Origin: Candidatus Enterococcus willemsii
Lineage (GTDB): Bacteria; Bacillota; Bacilli; Lactobacillales; Enterococcaceae
Direction of reading: 5' to 3'
Assembly: GCF_009933335.1 (NCBI RefSeq)
Contig: NZ_MAEL01000044.1
Coordinates: forward strand, 1 to 64,000
Length of the DNA stretch: 64,000 bases
In this document: positions 46,152 to 58,189 of the stretch, piece after piece
Position numbering within the stretch: the stretch's first letter is position 1
Layout: every line of letters begins with the position of its first letter
Translations under genes and position numbers: made by a program
The notes under the pieces: generated by a model
Told to the model about the DNA's origin: nothing
The model's input: only the letters and a program-made list of their open reading frames with translations
The model's database searches: none

Positions 46152-47498
46152 TCATCTTCGTGGAAATTTGACAGTAAAGATACTCCCTTTTGGATGATTA
46201 TCTGTCACAATAATTTCCCCTTGATATTTGTCAACGATAGCTGCGACAATCGCCAAACCTACACCTGATCCTTCCACTTGACTAGAACGCGATTGATCAA
46301 TTCGAAAGAAGCGCTCAAAAATTTTTTCCTTTGCCTCATCCGGGATTCCCATACCTGTATCTTGTACTTCAAGTACAATTTCTTGTTCTGCTCGTAAAGA
46401 AATGTTGATTGTGGCATCTGACGGTGAATATTTACGGGCATTATCAAGCAAATTTTGACACACTTGTTGGAGCTCAATTTCATTACCTGGATAATGAATA
46501 TTCTCTTCAACTGAAAACGTCACAATTTGCGTGCTATTTGTTTGAAGTTTTTCGATTTCTTGCTTAACTAATTTTGAAAAGTCTACTCGTTTTTCCGAAT
46601 GATTTGTCGTTGTTCTACCTAAAACTAACAATTGGTTCGCCAACGTTTCTAAGCGTTTTGATTCTTTGTCAATAAATTCCATCGAGGGAAGGACGACTTC
46701 CGGATGGCTTTGTCCTCGACGTTTAATTAACTGGACATGCCCGCGAATAGCCGCTAGCGGTGTTCGTAATTCATGCGATGCATCCGTCACAAATTGGGTT
46801 TCTCGCGCTATTGCTTGTCGTTGTGTCACCAACAAATGATTGAACGAGGTCGCTACTTGCTGCATCTCCCGTGGGTTGTCGGGTACCGTTAATTGTTTTT
46901 CTTGACTATTTGTTGTTTCTATCTCTTTCATTTCTTGTGTCATTCGCTGTAATGTACGACTCCACTTACCGACAAAGAAATAAATAATGGCGCTACCTAT
47001 GATAATCGCAAAAATATTCAAGAACAAGCTAATCATTAACATACGCGAAACCATTTCGATAACCATATTGCCATGAATCGCCAATTCAATCGTTCGATCG
47101 ACTTGTTGACGTTGTTGAAAATAGTAAACGTCGTCTCCTACAACAATCACACCTTTAAAAATCGGTAATGCTCTGCCTTTGGCTAATTCACTGAAAATCT
47201 CTTTACCCTCTGCGGAATAATACGTCGGTCCATCTGCTAGTACAAAACGAATTGCATCATCTTCACTTTTGGCAATCGTCGCATCCGCTAAAGCTTCCCA
47301 ATCACTTGTTTCTTGGGGTAAGTCTTCTAAAGTTTGAAAGATTTCCTCGGCTTGATTAGTAAGATAATCATAGATTGTATACAAAGAAATACTCACAAAT
47401 GCCACATTCACCACAAACAGTAAGCCCAATAAAATGCCGACAAAACGACTCGTTAATTGATATTGCGCACCTTGTCTAATTTCTCGCCACTTTTTCAT
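46152..47498 (-). CDS. Sensor histidine kinase
   Basis: Membrane kinase of 448 residues: TM1 (~17-38), an extracellular sensor (~40-155), TM2 (~156-175), HAMP (~175-230), HisKA with SHELRTPLAAIRGHV (phospho-His ~239), and HATPase_c with CQNLLDNARKYSP (N box), DTGMGIP and GSGVGLAIV (G boxes). The layout is like ArlS/LisK/EtaS kinases of Firmicutes; the signal is unknown. Its ATG shares one nucleotide with the regulator's TAA stop, so the two are translationally coupled. Confidence 0.93.
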   Translation of the reverse strand: MKKWREIRQGAQYQLTSRFVGILLGLLFVVNVAFVSISLYTIYDYLTNQAEEIFQTLEDLPQETSDWEALADATIAKSEDDAIRFVLADGPTYYSAEGKEIFSELAKGRALPIFKGVIVVGDDVYYFQQRQQVDRTIELAIHGNMVIEMVSRMLMISLFLNIFAIIIGSAIIYFFVGKWSRTLQRMTQEMKEIETTNSQEKQLTVPDNPREMQQVATSFNHLLVTQRQAIARETQFVTDASHELRTPLAAIRGHVQLIKRRGQSHPEVVLPSMEFIDKESKRLETLANQLLVLGRTTTNHSEKRVDFSKLVKQEIEKLQTNSTQIVTFSVEENIHYPGNEIELQQVCQNLLDNARKYSPSDATINISLRAEQEIVLEVQDTGMGIPDEAKEKIFERFFRIDQSRSSQVEGSGVGLAIVAAIVDKYQGEIIVTDNHPKGSIFTVKFPRR

Positions 47499-48172
47499 TA
47501 GGCATCATCTCTCAAAACATAGCCTACACCACGTACAGTTTGAATGAAGTCACTTGATTCCCCTAGTTTATTTCGTAACGTTCTGACATAAACATCTACA
47601 ATATTGGTTTGACCCATAAAATCATAACCCCAAACCGTATTTAATAATTCATCACGCGTTTTCACTTCTTCGGGGGTTTTCATTAATTCATACAATACAC
47701 CAAATTCCTTGGGTGTCAGATACACTTCTTCTTCAGCTACTTGGACTTGATGTTTAGCAATATTCAGTTGTAGTGTATGGTAAGCCAACGTTGTTTCTGC
47801 TTGTTTCATCATGCGACGTTCAATTACCCGAATGCGAGCAAACAATTCTTCGATATCAAATGGTTTGGTAAGATAGTCATCGACTCCTGTGTCTAACCCT
47901 AAAACAACATCTGTCGTTTGATTACGAGCAGTCATCATAATAATCGGAACATCACTTTCTTTGCGAATTCTTCTTGCAACAGTAATCCCATCATATTTTG
48001 GTAACATCCAATCCAGTAATATCAAATCAACTGCTTGTTGCTCAAATGCTTCTAATGCCGCTTGACCATCTTCTACCCAATGTACTTGATAGCCTTCAAA
48101 GGTTAATTCTGCTTGGATGAAGCTGGCCAAACTTTCCTCGTCTTCCACTAGTAAAATCGATAATTGTTCCAT
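47498..48172 (-). CDS. OmpR-family response regulator
   Basis: Response regulator of 224 residues. Receiver domain: acidic VEDEE (~8-12), phospho-acceptor Asp in LILLDWMLP (~52-60), conserved Lys in LTKPFDIEEL. Winged-helix effector domain: VYLTPKEFGVLYELM (~150) and NIVDVYVRTLRNKLG (~190). Closest in pattern to ArlR/LisR. The ATG chosen follows GGAGGGGTGCAA; a GTG two codons earlier is possible. First gene of the regulator-kinase-PepSY unit. Confidence 0.93.
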   Translation of the reverse strand: MEQLSILLVEDEESLASFIQAELTFEGYQVHWVEDGQAALEAFEQQAVDLILLDWMLPKYDGITVARRIRKESDVPIIMMTARNQTTDVVLGLDTGVDDYLTKPFDIEELFARIRVIERRMMKQAETTLAYHTLQLNIAKHQVQVAEEEVYLTPKEFGVLYELMKTPEEVKTRDELLNTVWGYDFMGQTNIVDVYVRTLRNKLGESSDFIQTVRGVGYVLRDDA

Positions 48173-48297
48173 TTGCACCCCTCCTCTTTTATGATAATAA
48201 ATGTACTTCTATCATAACATCTTTCGGAATGAATCTTATATGAAAAAATCTTCATAAAAAAAATCAGAGACTAGTTAAACTAATCTCTGATTCATTC

Positions 48298-51027
48298 TTA
48301 TTCTTTCCCCATTGCGCGTTGAATGGCTTTAACAATTTCAACAACTGGGATGATTGCGAAGGATGTTCCTACAACAATCCCCCATTGGTACCAGTCTAAG
48401 TGTGTTACTTTGAAGATATCATTTAGACCTGGGATAACAATGATTCCCATCATTAGAACAAATGATAGTAGAATTGCCCAGTTGAAGGCTTTGTTTCGGA
48501 AAGCACCAACTTTGAACAATGATTGATGCACAGATTTCACGTTAAATGCGTGGAATAACTGCATCAAGCCTAATGTAGCAAAAGCCATTGTTAAAGCATC
48601 CGCATGTTGTAAATCGTACAGACCACTTGCTGATAAATCTTGCACGTTCATTGCAGTGTGTGCTGGCCATTTTAATGCAGACCAGTAAACAAACAATACA
48701 GCAGCCGCTTCTAAAATACCTTGATAGATAATACTGCTCATAACGCCACCTGAGAAGAAGTTTGAATTTTTCCCACGAGGTTTGTGTGCCATTAAATCTT
48801 TTTCAGCTGGTTCCATACCTAAAGCAATTGCTGGGAAGGTATCTGTTACTAAGTTAATCCATAATAAATGAATTGGTAATAACGTGTCCCAAGCAAGTAA
48901 CGTAGCGATGAATAAGGTTAATACTTCCCCTAAGTTCGCAGCCATTAAATATTGAATCGCTTTTTGAATATTAGAGAAGACTTTACGTCCTTCTTCTACT
49001 GCAACAACGATTGTCGCAAAGTTATCATCGGCAAGGACCATGTCAGAAGCACCTTTAGAAACTTCTGTACCAGTAATCCCCATACCAACACCAATGTCCG
49101 CTTGTTTTAATGAAGGCGCATCGTTTACACCATCACCTGTCATCGCAACAACTTTACCTTCTTGTTGCCAAGCTTTTACGATACGTACTTTATGCTCTGG
49201 CGATACACGTGCATAAACAGAATATTTTGTAATGTTTTTCGCTAAATCAGCGTCAGACATTTGATTTAATTCAGCACCAGTTAAGACAGCATCGTCATCA
49301 CCTGGTTTGATGATTCCTAGACGTCCCGCAATTGCTTCAGCTGTATCGCGGTGGTCACCAGTAATCATAATTGGTCGAATGCCGGCTTCTTTCGCAACTT
49401 TAACCGCACCTGCAGCTTCCGCACGCTCAGGGTCAATCATCCCAACTAGACCAGCAAAGATTAGATTGTTTTCTAAGTCTTCTGATTCTAGTGTTTCAGG
49501 AACTGCATCAATATATTTATACGCCATACCTAAGACACGTAAGGCTTGTTTTGCCATATCTGTGTTGTTTGCTAGGATGTTATCTTTTTCGTCTCTGGTC
49601 ATCGGTACAACTTTACCTTCTAGTAAAGCTTCGTTTGTCCGATTCAATAACACATCTGGTGCACCTTTCACAGCAACTAAGAAACGACCATCTGCTAATT
49701 GGTGAACAGTACTCATTAATTTACGATCAGAATCGAATGGTAGATCTGCAACACGAGGTTCGTTTGGTACTTCTTTTTGTACATCGAACCCTTTGTCACG
49801 ACCAAATTGAATCAATGCCGTTTCAGTCGGGTCACCCATTAGGTTTCCTTCTTGACCGATACGTGTATCGTTGGCATAGTTCATGATTTTTAATGCCATA
49901 TTATCAACAGGAATATCATCTGATGCAGCATATTGATGATTATCAAAGTATAGTTTTTCAACTGTCATTTGATTTAACGTTAATGTACCTGTTTTATCAG
50001 AAGCAATAATATCAGTTGCTCCTAATGTTTCCACAGCTGGTAATTTACGAATCATTGCATTACGTTTTGCCATTACCTGTGTACCTAAAGCTAAAATAAT
50101 TGTGACAATCGCTGGCAATCCTTCTGGAATTGCGGCTACGGCTAATGAAATAGATGTTAATAACATTTCAACCCAATCACGACCATTTAACACTGTTCCA
50201 ACGAAGAACATGATGACAGCAATGGCTAAAATAGCAATTGTTAAGAATTTACCTAATTGGTTTAAATTACGTTTCAATGGTGTTTCTGTTTCATCAGCAC
50301 TTGCTAACATACCAGCAATTTTACCAACTTCGGTATTCATACCAGTATTAACAACAATCCCTTTACCGCGACCATATGTCACGTTACTATTCGAATAAGC
50401 CATATTGATTCGGTCACCAATACCGATATCTCCAGCTTCAAGAACTGTTACTTCTTTTTCAACTGGGACAGATTCTCCCGTCAGTGCAGCTTCTTCAATT
50501 TTTAAAGAGCTTGCTTCAAACAAACGCATATCTGCAGGAACAACATCCCCTGCTTCTAATAAGACAATATCACCAGGAACTAATTCGTCACTGCTGATAG
50601 TTACGCTATGCCCATTACGTAAAACATTTGCATTTGGTGTTGACATTTCACGCAACGCTTCAATTGCTTGTTCAGCTTTTGCTTCTTGGACCACACCCAT
50701 CACCGCATTAATGATAACTACCGCAAGGATAATCACCGCATCTACCCATTCACGATGACCTTCTGCGTTTGGTACCATTGCTGAAATTGCTGCAGCGACC
50801 AATAGGACTAAAATCATTAAATCCTTAAATTGCTCTAAGAATTTTTGTAGCATGGATTTCTTTTTGCCTTCTTCTAGTTCATTTGCTCCATATTGAGACA
50901 AACGACTTTTCGCTTCCGCATCAGATAGACCATTTACTGATGTATCTAACTCAGTAAACACAGCTTCTTCTGTTTGTGCATAAAATGCTTGTGTAAGTTG
51001 CTCTTTCTTTGCGTTTTCTTCTGACAT
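48298..51027 (-). CDS. Type II P-type cation ATPase (Ca2+/Mn2+ efflux candidate)
   Basis: Ion pump of 909 residues. Actuator motif TGESVP (~185), PEGLP in TM4 as in P2A Ca2+-ATPases, phosphorylation site [11 protein letters not shown] (~335), hinge [15 protein letters not shown] (~610), and about ten TM spans. The 5' leader carries a yybP-ykoY (Mn2+) riboswitch, and P-type ATPases so controlled in streptococci and lactococci export Mn2+ or Ca2+; that is the best functional guess. The start MSEENAKK follows AAGGAGGAAGAAA. Monocistronic. Confidence 0.9.
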   Translation of the reverse strand: MSEENAKKEQLTQAFYAQTEEAVFTELDTSVNGLSDAEAKSRLSQYGANELEEGKKKSMLQKFLEQFKDLMILVLLVAAAISAMVPNAEGHREWVDAVIILAVVIINAVMGVVQEAKAEQAIEALREMSTPNANVLRNGHSVTISSDELVPGDIVLLEAGDVVPADMRLFEASSLKIEEAALTGESVPVEKEVTVLEAGDIGIGDRINMAYSNSNVTYGRGKGIVVNTGMNTEVGKIAGMLASADETETPLKRNLNQLGKFLTIAILAIAVIMFFVGTVLNGRDWVEMLLTSISLAVAAIPEGLPAIVTIILALGTQVMAKRNAMIRKLPAVETLGATDIIASDKTGTLTLNQMTVEKLYFDNHQYAASDDIPVDNMALKIMNYANDTRIGQEGNLMGDPTETALIQFGRDKGFDVQKEVPNEPRVADLPFDSDRKLMSTVHQLADGRFLVAVKGAPDVLLNRTNEALLEGKVVPMTRDEKDNILANNTDMAKQALRVLGMAYKYIDAVPETLESEDLENNLIFAGLVGMIDPERAEAAGAVKVAKEAGIRPIMITGDHRDTAEAIAGRLGIIKPGDDDAVLTGAELNQMSDADLAKNITKYSVYARVSPEHKVRIVKAWQQEGKVVAMTGDGVNDAPSLKQADIGVGMGITGTEVSKGASDMVLADDNFATIVVAVEEGRKVFSNIQKAIQYLMAANLGEVLTLFIATLLAWDTLLPIHLLWINLVTDTFPAIALGMEPAEKDLMAHKPRGKNSNFFSGGVMSSIIYQGILEAAAVLFVYWSALKWPAHTAMNVQDLSASGLYDLQHADALTMAFATLGLMQLFHAFNVKSVHQSLFKVGAFRNKAFNWAILLSFVLMMGIIVIPGLNDIFKVTHLDWYQWGIVVGTSFAIIPVVEIVKAIQRAMGKE

Positions 51028-51071
51028 TTTCTTCCTCCTTCGATTTTGTCTCCATACCCAGCTATTTTTAT

Positions 51072-51114
51072 AAAAAAAAATAGACTTGTGTATGTGCGAC
51101 ACATACATAAGTCT
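51072..51114 (-). terminator. Expression-platform terminator of the riboswitch
   Basis: AGACTT-TGTATGTGT pairs with ACATACA-AAGTCT on the minus strand, followed by ATTTTTTTT. It lies directly after the aptamer, about 45-80 nt before the ATPase start; ligand binding is expected to prevent it. Confidence 0.85.
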
Positions 51115-51200
51115 CACTAATTAAGGCAACACCAGAAAAAAATTTTTTTCGGTTGGTGACGTTGCCACAGCGTATGTGCTGCCAGTTACTCCCTCATGAA
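51112..51200 (-). promoter_or_regulatory. yybP-ykoY (Mn2+) riboswitch aptamer
   Basis: The minus-strand RNA reads GAGGGAGTAACTGGCAGC, then CAACGTCACCAACCG, a variable A/T-rich hairpin (AAAAAAATTTTTTT), then CTGGTGTTGCC and GTGAGAC. These blocks, in this order, are the conserved core of the yybP-ykoY family, which senses Mn2+ through the two facing internal loops. The GTGAGAC end overlaps the terminator stem, giving a simple on/off switch. Confidence 0.85.
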
Positions 51201-51224
51201 TAAATAAAAACTATTACGAATAAT

Positions 51225-51253
51225 AGTATACAAGAAATTCAAAACAATGACAA
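51225..51253 (-). promoter_or_regulatory. Promoter of the riboswitch-ATPase transcript
   Basis: Minus strand: TTGTCA, 17-nt spacer, TATACT, about 30 nt before the aptamer. Confidence 0.75.
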
Positions 51254-51346
51254 TTTTTTTGATAGTTTTCTGAAAAAAATTTGAGCATTCGCAATATTAC
51301 TTTTATATTGAGTAAGTAACAGCAGCTTCCACACTGTCTCGCTAGT

Positions 51347-52081
51347 TTAAAGACCTCGTAATAGATACCTACCCCATTCTCGCATCGCAACTTTTTCGCC
51401 ATTTTCAGCAGCTCGTTTTAACCAATACTCGCCGTCTTTAATATTTTTGGTGAAAAATTCACCTCTGATGAGATAAATCCCAAGTAAACGCATGGCTACT
51501 AATTCATGCAATTCTTCAGCTGCTAACATAAGGTATTGTTTTCCTTCATCTATATTTTGCGCTAGACTATCTCCATGTAATAAGCGATAACCTAGTACAC
51601 GCGTTGCAATACCATCCCGACGTTCAACAGCTACACGCAACCATTTTTCTCCTTCAAACGTATTTTTCTCAATCCCTACGCCATCTAATAAGCGAACCCC
51701 CAAATCAACAATAGCCCATAAATCCCCACTTTCTGCAGAGCGGCGTAACCAAAGCTCGCCTTCAATTGAATCAACTGAACAGCCAATTCCTGTTAAATAG
51801 CAATAAGCAAGTTCATTCATGGCACCGGTATCTCCGACATTTGCGGCGGCTTTCAACCATTTAAAACCTTCTTGATTCTTTTCTTTCTTTTGCTTTTCAG
51901 CTAAATCAATCACATTGTCTGTGATTATCTTTGTTTCTTCTGACTCTTCGATAGTTGGAACTTCTTCATTGGATTCTTCTTCATCCTGTTTCTTATCGAC
52001 ACCTAATGATTTGGAAATTCGTCTAAACATTGATTGTTTCTTCTCTTTATCATCATCTAAACCCAATCTAATCATCTCCAT
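51347..52081 (-). CDS. Sel1-like repeat protein
   Basis: Soluble protein of up to 244 residues: an acidic N-terminal region (~1-65), then about four to five Sel1 (TPR-like) repeats of ~36 residues, each with A-x-x-G-x-x-x-A-x-x-x-L-G, for example AANVGDTGAMNELAYCYLTG and AESGDLWAIVDLGVRLLDG. Likely a protein-protein scaffold; the partner is unknown. The ribosome site is weak for the first ATG, and starts at codon 3 or at MFRRISK (~18) are possible. It lies between the P-type ATPase and the divergent TerC gene. Confidence 0.75.
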   Translation of the reverse strand: MEMIRLGLDDDKEKKQSMFRRISKSLGVDKKQDEEESNEEVPTIEESEETKIITDNVIDLAEKQKKEKNQEGFKWLKAAANVGDTGAMNELAYCYLTGIGCSVDSIEGELWLRRSAESGDLWAIVDLGVRLLDGVGIEKNTFEGEKWLRVAVERRDGIATRVLGYRLLHGDSLAQNIDEGKQYLMLAAEELHELVAMRLLGIYLIRGEFFTKNIKDGEYWLKRAAENGEKVAMREWGRYLLRGL

Positions 52082-52263
52082 TTTTTCATCTTTTTTTAAT
52101 CATAATAAAAAAAGCGACTTTTTGCAAAAATTCAATTTGTCTTCTAGGCTCGAAAATTTACATCTATAACTTGATATGATAGTATTCAGAAGGGATTTAT
52201 TTGTCTTCTCATGAAAGATAAATATTTTTTATTTTTTTATATTAAAGGAGGAGTTACATAACA

Positions 52264-53046
52264 TTGGAAGCCATATTATTGAAATATGTTTGGGTATTTA
52301 TTGTATTAATTGTGTTAGAGGGGTTATTAGCAACAGATAATGCTGTCGTCATGGCAGTAATGGTGAAACATTTACCGAAAGAACAGCAACAAAAAGCTTT
52401 ATTATATGGATTATTCGGAGCGGTTATTTTCCGATTTTTCGCCATCTTTTTGATTACCGTTTTAGTTAACTTCTGGCAAATACAAGCGATTGGCGCTATC
52501 TATCTCTTGAGTATGTCAGGAAAACATCTTTACGAAACTTTCACTAGTTCAGACAACGAAGATGAAACAAAAGCACCAAAGAAAACATCGGGTTTTTGGC
52601 TAACGGTGCTAAAAGTAGAATTAGCAGATATTGCCTTTGCTGTTGATTCCATTTTAGCGGCAGTTGCGATTGCTGTGACATTACCTAGTCTAGGAGACAT
52701 TAGCATTGGTGGCATTAATGCTGGACCATTTGCAGTCATGTTCTTAGGTGGTTTAGTCGGTGTTGTGATGATGCGTTTTGCTGCTCGCTCATTTGTGACA
52801 TTGTTGGAAAAATTTCCATCGCTAGAAACAGCAGCCTTCTTAATCGTTGGCTGGGTGGGTGTAAAGCTAGCCGTTTTAACTTTAAGTCATGAAAAATTAG
52901 GGATTATTCCACATGCTTTCCCACATTCTACTTTATGGGAAGTTATCTTCTGGTCAGTCCTACTCTTAATTGCAGTCCTAGGATTTATCACAAGTATGAA
53001 ACAACCTAGCCCTGCAAAAGATTCAGCACCAATCGATTTTGATTAA
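52264..53046 (+). CDS. TerC-family membrane protein
   Basis: Integral membrane protein of 260 residues, seven or so TM spans. GLLATDNAVVMAVMVKHLP (~19-37) and VELADIAFAVDSILAAVAIA (~118-137) carry the two acidic motifs of TerC/Alx proteins. Members in Bacillus export Mn2+, partly to feed secreted metalloenzymes. The start is TTG: the only candidate after an in-frame stop, with AAAGGAGGAG 12-13 nt upstream. Its closeness to a Mn2+ riboswitch-ATPase unit supports a role in manganese handling. It has no riboswitch of its own that I can see. Confidence 0.88.
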   Translation: MEAILLKYVWVFIVLIVLEGLLATDNAVVMAVMVKHLPKEQQQKALLYGLFGAVIFRFFAIFLITVLVNFWQIQAIGAIYLLSMSGKHLYETFTSSDNEDETKAPKKTSGFWLTVLKVELADIAFAVDSILAAVAIAVTLPSLGDISIGGINAGPFAVMFLGGLVGVVMMRFAARSFVTLLEKFPSLETAAFLIVGWVGVKLAVLTLSHEKLGIIPHAFPHSTLWEVIFWSVLLLIAVLGFITSMKQPSPAKDSAPIDFD

Positions 53047-53054
53047 TAATAATT

Positions 53055-53085
53055 GGAAGGAGTAGAGCAATCTACTCCTTTTTTG
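53055..53085 (+). terminator. Terminator of the TerC gene
   Basis: AAGGAGTAGA pairs with TCTACTCCTT and is followed by TTTT. Confidence 0.85.
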
Positions 53086-53133
53086 TATGAAAAAAGAGAA
53101 TGACACGTGAATCCGTATCATCCTCTAAGATGT

Positions 53134-55218
<2,085 letters not shown>

Positions 55219-55263
55219 TCATTCGGTTTTCGATATTTCTTACTTCGACAGCAGGATATTTTT

Positions 55264-55291
55264 GCGGGAGAATCAATTTTTGTTATAATAG
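55264..55291 (+). promoter_or_regulatory. Promoter of the small membrane protein gene
   Basis: TTGCGG, 16-nt spacer, TATAAT, about 35 nt before the ATG at 55322. Confidence 0.5.
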
Positions 55292-55321
55292 AAACATACT
55301 TTATTTTATTTTGGAGGATGT

Positions 55322-55597
55322 ATGACACACAGACAACGTAATTCATTAATTCTATTTACACTTTTAACCATTATCCATGTATTATTTTATAATTTTTACC
55401 CACCAATTTATGGTTATATGAACATTCACAATCAACTCGGTTGGTTTTTACCGATTAAATTATTGTTACAAATTGCTTTATTACTTATTTTGGCAGTTGT
55501 TGGATTCTTGCAATTACAACATCATAAGAAGAAATTTATGCTTTTTTATGTGACCTTATTCTTCTTTAATTTGATTTTACTATTTCTCTTTTTCTAG
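55322..55597 (+). CDS. Small membrane protein, 91 residues
   Basis: Three hydrophobic spans (SLILFTLLTIIHVLFYNF ~9-26, ~42-62, and MLFYVTLFFFNLILLFLFF ~73-91) joined by short polar loops. No family recognised. TTTGGAGGATGT precedes the ATG. It is 66 nt upstream of the Nudix gene and may be co-transcribed with it. Confidence 0.65.
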   Translation: MTHRQRNSLILFTLLTIIHVLFYNFYPPIYGYMNIHNQLGWFLPIKLLLQIALLLILAVVGFLQLQHHKKKFMLFYVTLFFFNLILLFLFF

Positions 55598-55663
55598 CTT
55601 TTGCTTCTAAATAAAGCATGATACAATAAGGCGAATAGAATCTATTTCTGAGGAGGAACCCCG

Positions 55664-56491
55664 ATGATTTTTGCTTCCCAAGCAGAGGAAAAATTATATT
55701 ACGAACAACAAGCCACCGAAGCAGAATTTCTCGCGTGGTATCAACAACAAGAGCAACCCCAGTATGAAAAACCTTCTGTGACCGTTGATATGGTTTTAGT
55801 TTGTTACGATAAAGAAGAAGATCAATTAAAAATCTTATTGATTCAACGCAAAGGCCATCCTTACCGGAACTCGTGGGCATTACCAGGTGGATTTGTGAAT
55901 CCCAATGAATCAACTGGTGAAAGCGTCATTCGTGAAACAAAAGAAGAGACAGGTGTAGCGATTTCAGCACAAAACATTGAACAACTACATACGTTCAGCA
56001 CACCAAATCGTGATCCTCGAGGTTGGGTCATTACCGTTAGCTATTTAGCATTCATCGGTGAAGAACCTTTAGTAGCTGGTGATGACGCCAGTGAAGTTCG
56101 TTGGTTTTCTTTAAATCGACGTGCCAATCAATTGTCACTGATCAACGATGAAGTTGAGATTATTTTGGATTTACAAACGGGTGAATCGTTAGGAAAAGAT
56201 ACTTTGGCCTTTGACCATAGTGAAATTATCTTAAAAGCCTTTCGTCGTGTGCTCAATAAAATGGAACATGAACCACAAGTCTTGCAAGTTTTAGGCGACA
56301 GCTTTACCATCACGGAAGCACGTAAAGTTTTTGCAAAATTCTTAGGGGTAGATTTCCGTACCATTGATCATTCCAACTTTAAAAAATCAATGTTACAAGC
56401 ATTTGATGAAATTGGTGAGCGTCCAGCAGGAATCGGTCGTCCTTCCAAAATTTATCGCTTAAAAGAGCGTGTCTTGCAAAAAAATAATTAA
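55664..56491 (+). CDS. Nudix-domain protein, NrtR-like
   Basis: Protein of 275 residues with an N-terminal Nudix domain and a C-terminal winged-helix part (~205-270; FTITEARKVFAKFLGVD), the layout of NrtR regulators of NAD synthesis. The Nudix box GGFVNPNESTGESVIRETKE-ETGV (~77-100) keeps every catalytic residue, so it may also be an ADP-ribose-type hydrolase. No NAD biosynthesis gene is adjacent. The start follows GAGGAGGAACCCCG. Confidence 0.85.
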   Translation: MIFASQAEEKLYYEQQATEAEFLAWYQQQEQPQYEKPSVTVDMVLVCYDKEEDQLKILLIQRKGHPYRNSWALPGGFVNPNESTGESVIRETKEETGVAISAQNIEQLHTFSTPNRDPRGWVITVSYLAFIGEEPLVAGDDASEVRWFSLNRRANQLSLINDEVEIILDLQTGESLGKDTLAFDHSEIILKAFRRVLNKMEHEPQVLQVLGDSFTITEARKVFAKFLGVDFRTIDHSNFKKSMLQAFDEIGERPAGIGRPSKIYRLKERVLQKNN

Positions 56492-56493
56492 TC

Positions 56494-56532
56494 AAAAAGA
56501 GAGATTTCGTTAAATAAACGAAACCTCTCTTT
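56494..56532. terminator. Bidirectional terminator
   Basis: AAAGAGAGATTTCGTT pairs with AACGAAACCTCTCTTT between the Nudix and the convergent oligopeptide-binding genes. Confidence 0.92.
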
Positions 56533-56535
56533 GTT

Positions 56536-58176
56536 TTATTCTGTCACATACGCTGTCCGGAATGATACAGAACGTCCGAATGGGAATAGTTGCAATCCTT
56601 CTAAACGATCTGATTTCAAGTAAGCTGTTGCACCTTGATACAGTGGCAATACAGCTGCATCTTCTTCGATTAACAGTTTTTCCATTTTTAACAAATCTTC
56701 CCAACGAGCATCAGGGTCATTGGCTAATGTTGTGCGTGCATCTTGTAAACCAGCATCATATGTTGGATTGTCATAACCAGCTGTATTCAATCCACTTTGC
56801 GAATCGTAGAAATTCAAGAAATCAATTGGATCGGCAAAATCTGGGGTCCATGTTCCAAAGACTAAATCAAATTTTCCTTCATTTTGCAAATCCAAACGGT
56901 TTTGCAATGGAATCGAGCGAATATTAATCGTTAGTCCTGGTAAATTTTCTTCCAATTGTCCTTGCACGAATTCAACGGTCTTTTTCGCCAAAGCTGAATC
57001 TGCGGATAGTAATTCTAAGGTAATTTCATCTTTGCCTAACTCTTGTTTGGCTTTTTCCCATGAGGCTTGTGCAGCTTTGACATCATATGGTAAGAAATCG
57101 CCATTTTCTTCACGGAAATCTTCCCCAGTTGATGGATTTTTAGCAAAATCTTTGGCAACAAAACCATTTAGTGGTGTGGAGCCATCTGCTAGAATATTTT
57201 TGGTAAATCCTTCTTTGTCAATCGCTTGTAGAATTGCTTTACGTACATTGACATTTCCTGTGACTTCACGTTTTTGGTTTGGACTTAAATACCCAACCAT
57301 TGCTTTGGAGACAAAATATGCTTGATCAGAATCTTGGTATTGTTGTACGTAAGTATCTGCTAATAGCGTGTAATCCAACTGTTGGTCTTCAAATAAGTTC
57401 GCACCTGTCGCAATTTCTTTGACCACATTCACATCGATTTTATCTAATTTTACATTATCTTTGTCCCAGTATTCAGGATTTTTTTCTAATTCCCAAATGG
57501 TGCTATTGCCATTCCAACCCTTAATAATGAACGGACCATTTCCCACAAAATTTTCTTCGCTTGTACCATAAGTTTCGCCTAATTTTTCAGCAAACTCTTT
57601 TTGTTTTGGCATAAAAGGCGTTCCTGTTAGAATTTGTGGTAAAAACGGGAGTGGATTTTCTAATTCCAATTGTAAAGTTTGATCATCTAATGCTTTCACA
57701 CCCAATTCAGAAACTTCTTTTTCGCCTGAACGAATCTCTCGCCCATTTTTGAAAATATCCATGCGGTCACTGCTGGTTGAAGCATTTTTTGGATCAACTA
57801 CGGTTTGAAAAGAATAGACAAAGTCTTCTGCTTTAACTGGTGTGCCATCGCTATAATTGCTTTCTCTTAATTTAAACGTATAGGTTAAGCCATCTTCACT
57901 AACCTCTGGCTCTTCACTGGCTAACGCTAGTTCAGGATCATTGTCTTGATTGATACGATACAGCCCTTCTGTTAGTTGACCAATCATATCTGAACTATTG
58001 ACATCCGTATATTTTGCGCTATCTAAAGTCGTCAATTCCCCCGAAAGTGAGACTGCAATTTCTTGTTTAACAGCATCTGTTCCTGTTGTATCACTTGAAT
58101 CAGCCGTATCGCCAGAACCGCCACATGCTGCTAACAACACTGCTGTCACTGCCAATAAAAATCCCAATTTTTTCAT
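56536..58176 (-). CDS. Peptide ABC transporter substrate-binding lipoprotein (OppA-like)
   Basis: Extracellular lipoprotein of 546 residues, solute-binding protein family 5. Lipobox LLAAC (Cys ~18); TTLDSAKYTDVNSSDMIGQL (~53) and LTYTFKLRESNYSDGTPVKAEDFV (~108) are family blocks, and FGTWTPDFADP (~425) lines the peptide pocket. It binds oligopeptides, possibly peptide pheromones in enterococci. No permease or ATPase genes adjoin, so it feeds an Opp transporter encoded elsewhere. It follows the glutamine amidotransferase gene by 13 nt and has its own GAGGAGTGAC site. Confidence 0.92.
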   Translation of the reverse strand: MKKLGFLLAVTAVLLAACGGSGDTADSSDTTGTDAVKQEIAVSLSGELTTLDSAKYTDVNSSDMIGQLTEGLYRINQDNDPELALASEEPEVSEDGLTYTFKLRESNYSDGTPVKAEDFVYSFQTVVDPKNASTSSDRMDIFKNGREIRSGEKEVSELGVKALDDQTLQLELENPLPFLPQILTGTPFMPKQKEFAEKLGETYGTSEENFVGNGPFIIKGWNGNSTIWELEKNPEYWDKDNVKLDKIDVNVVKEIATGANLFEDQQLDYTLLADTYVQQYQDSDQAYFVSKAMVGYLSPNQKREVTGNVNVRKAILQAIDKEGFTKNILADGSTPLNGFVAKDFAKNPSTGEDFREENGDFLPYDVKAAQASWEKAKQELGKDEITLELLSADSALAKKTVEFVQGQLEENLPGLTINIRSIPLQNRLDLQNEGKFDLVFGTWTPDFADPIDFLNFYDSQSGLNTAGYDNPTYDAGLQDARTTLANDPDARWEDLLKMEKLLIEEDAAVLPLYQGATAYLKSDRLEGLQLFPFGRSVSFRTAYVTE

Positions 58177-58189
58177 TTTGTCACTCCTC

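Noticed and set aside
49307-49705. Plus-strand frame of 132 codons
   Set aside because: Antisense to the P-type ATPase, without start signals.
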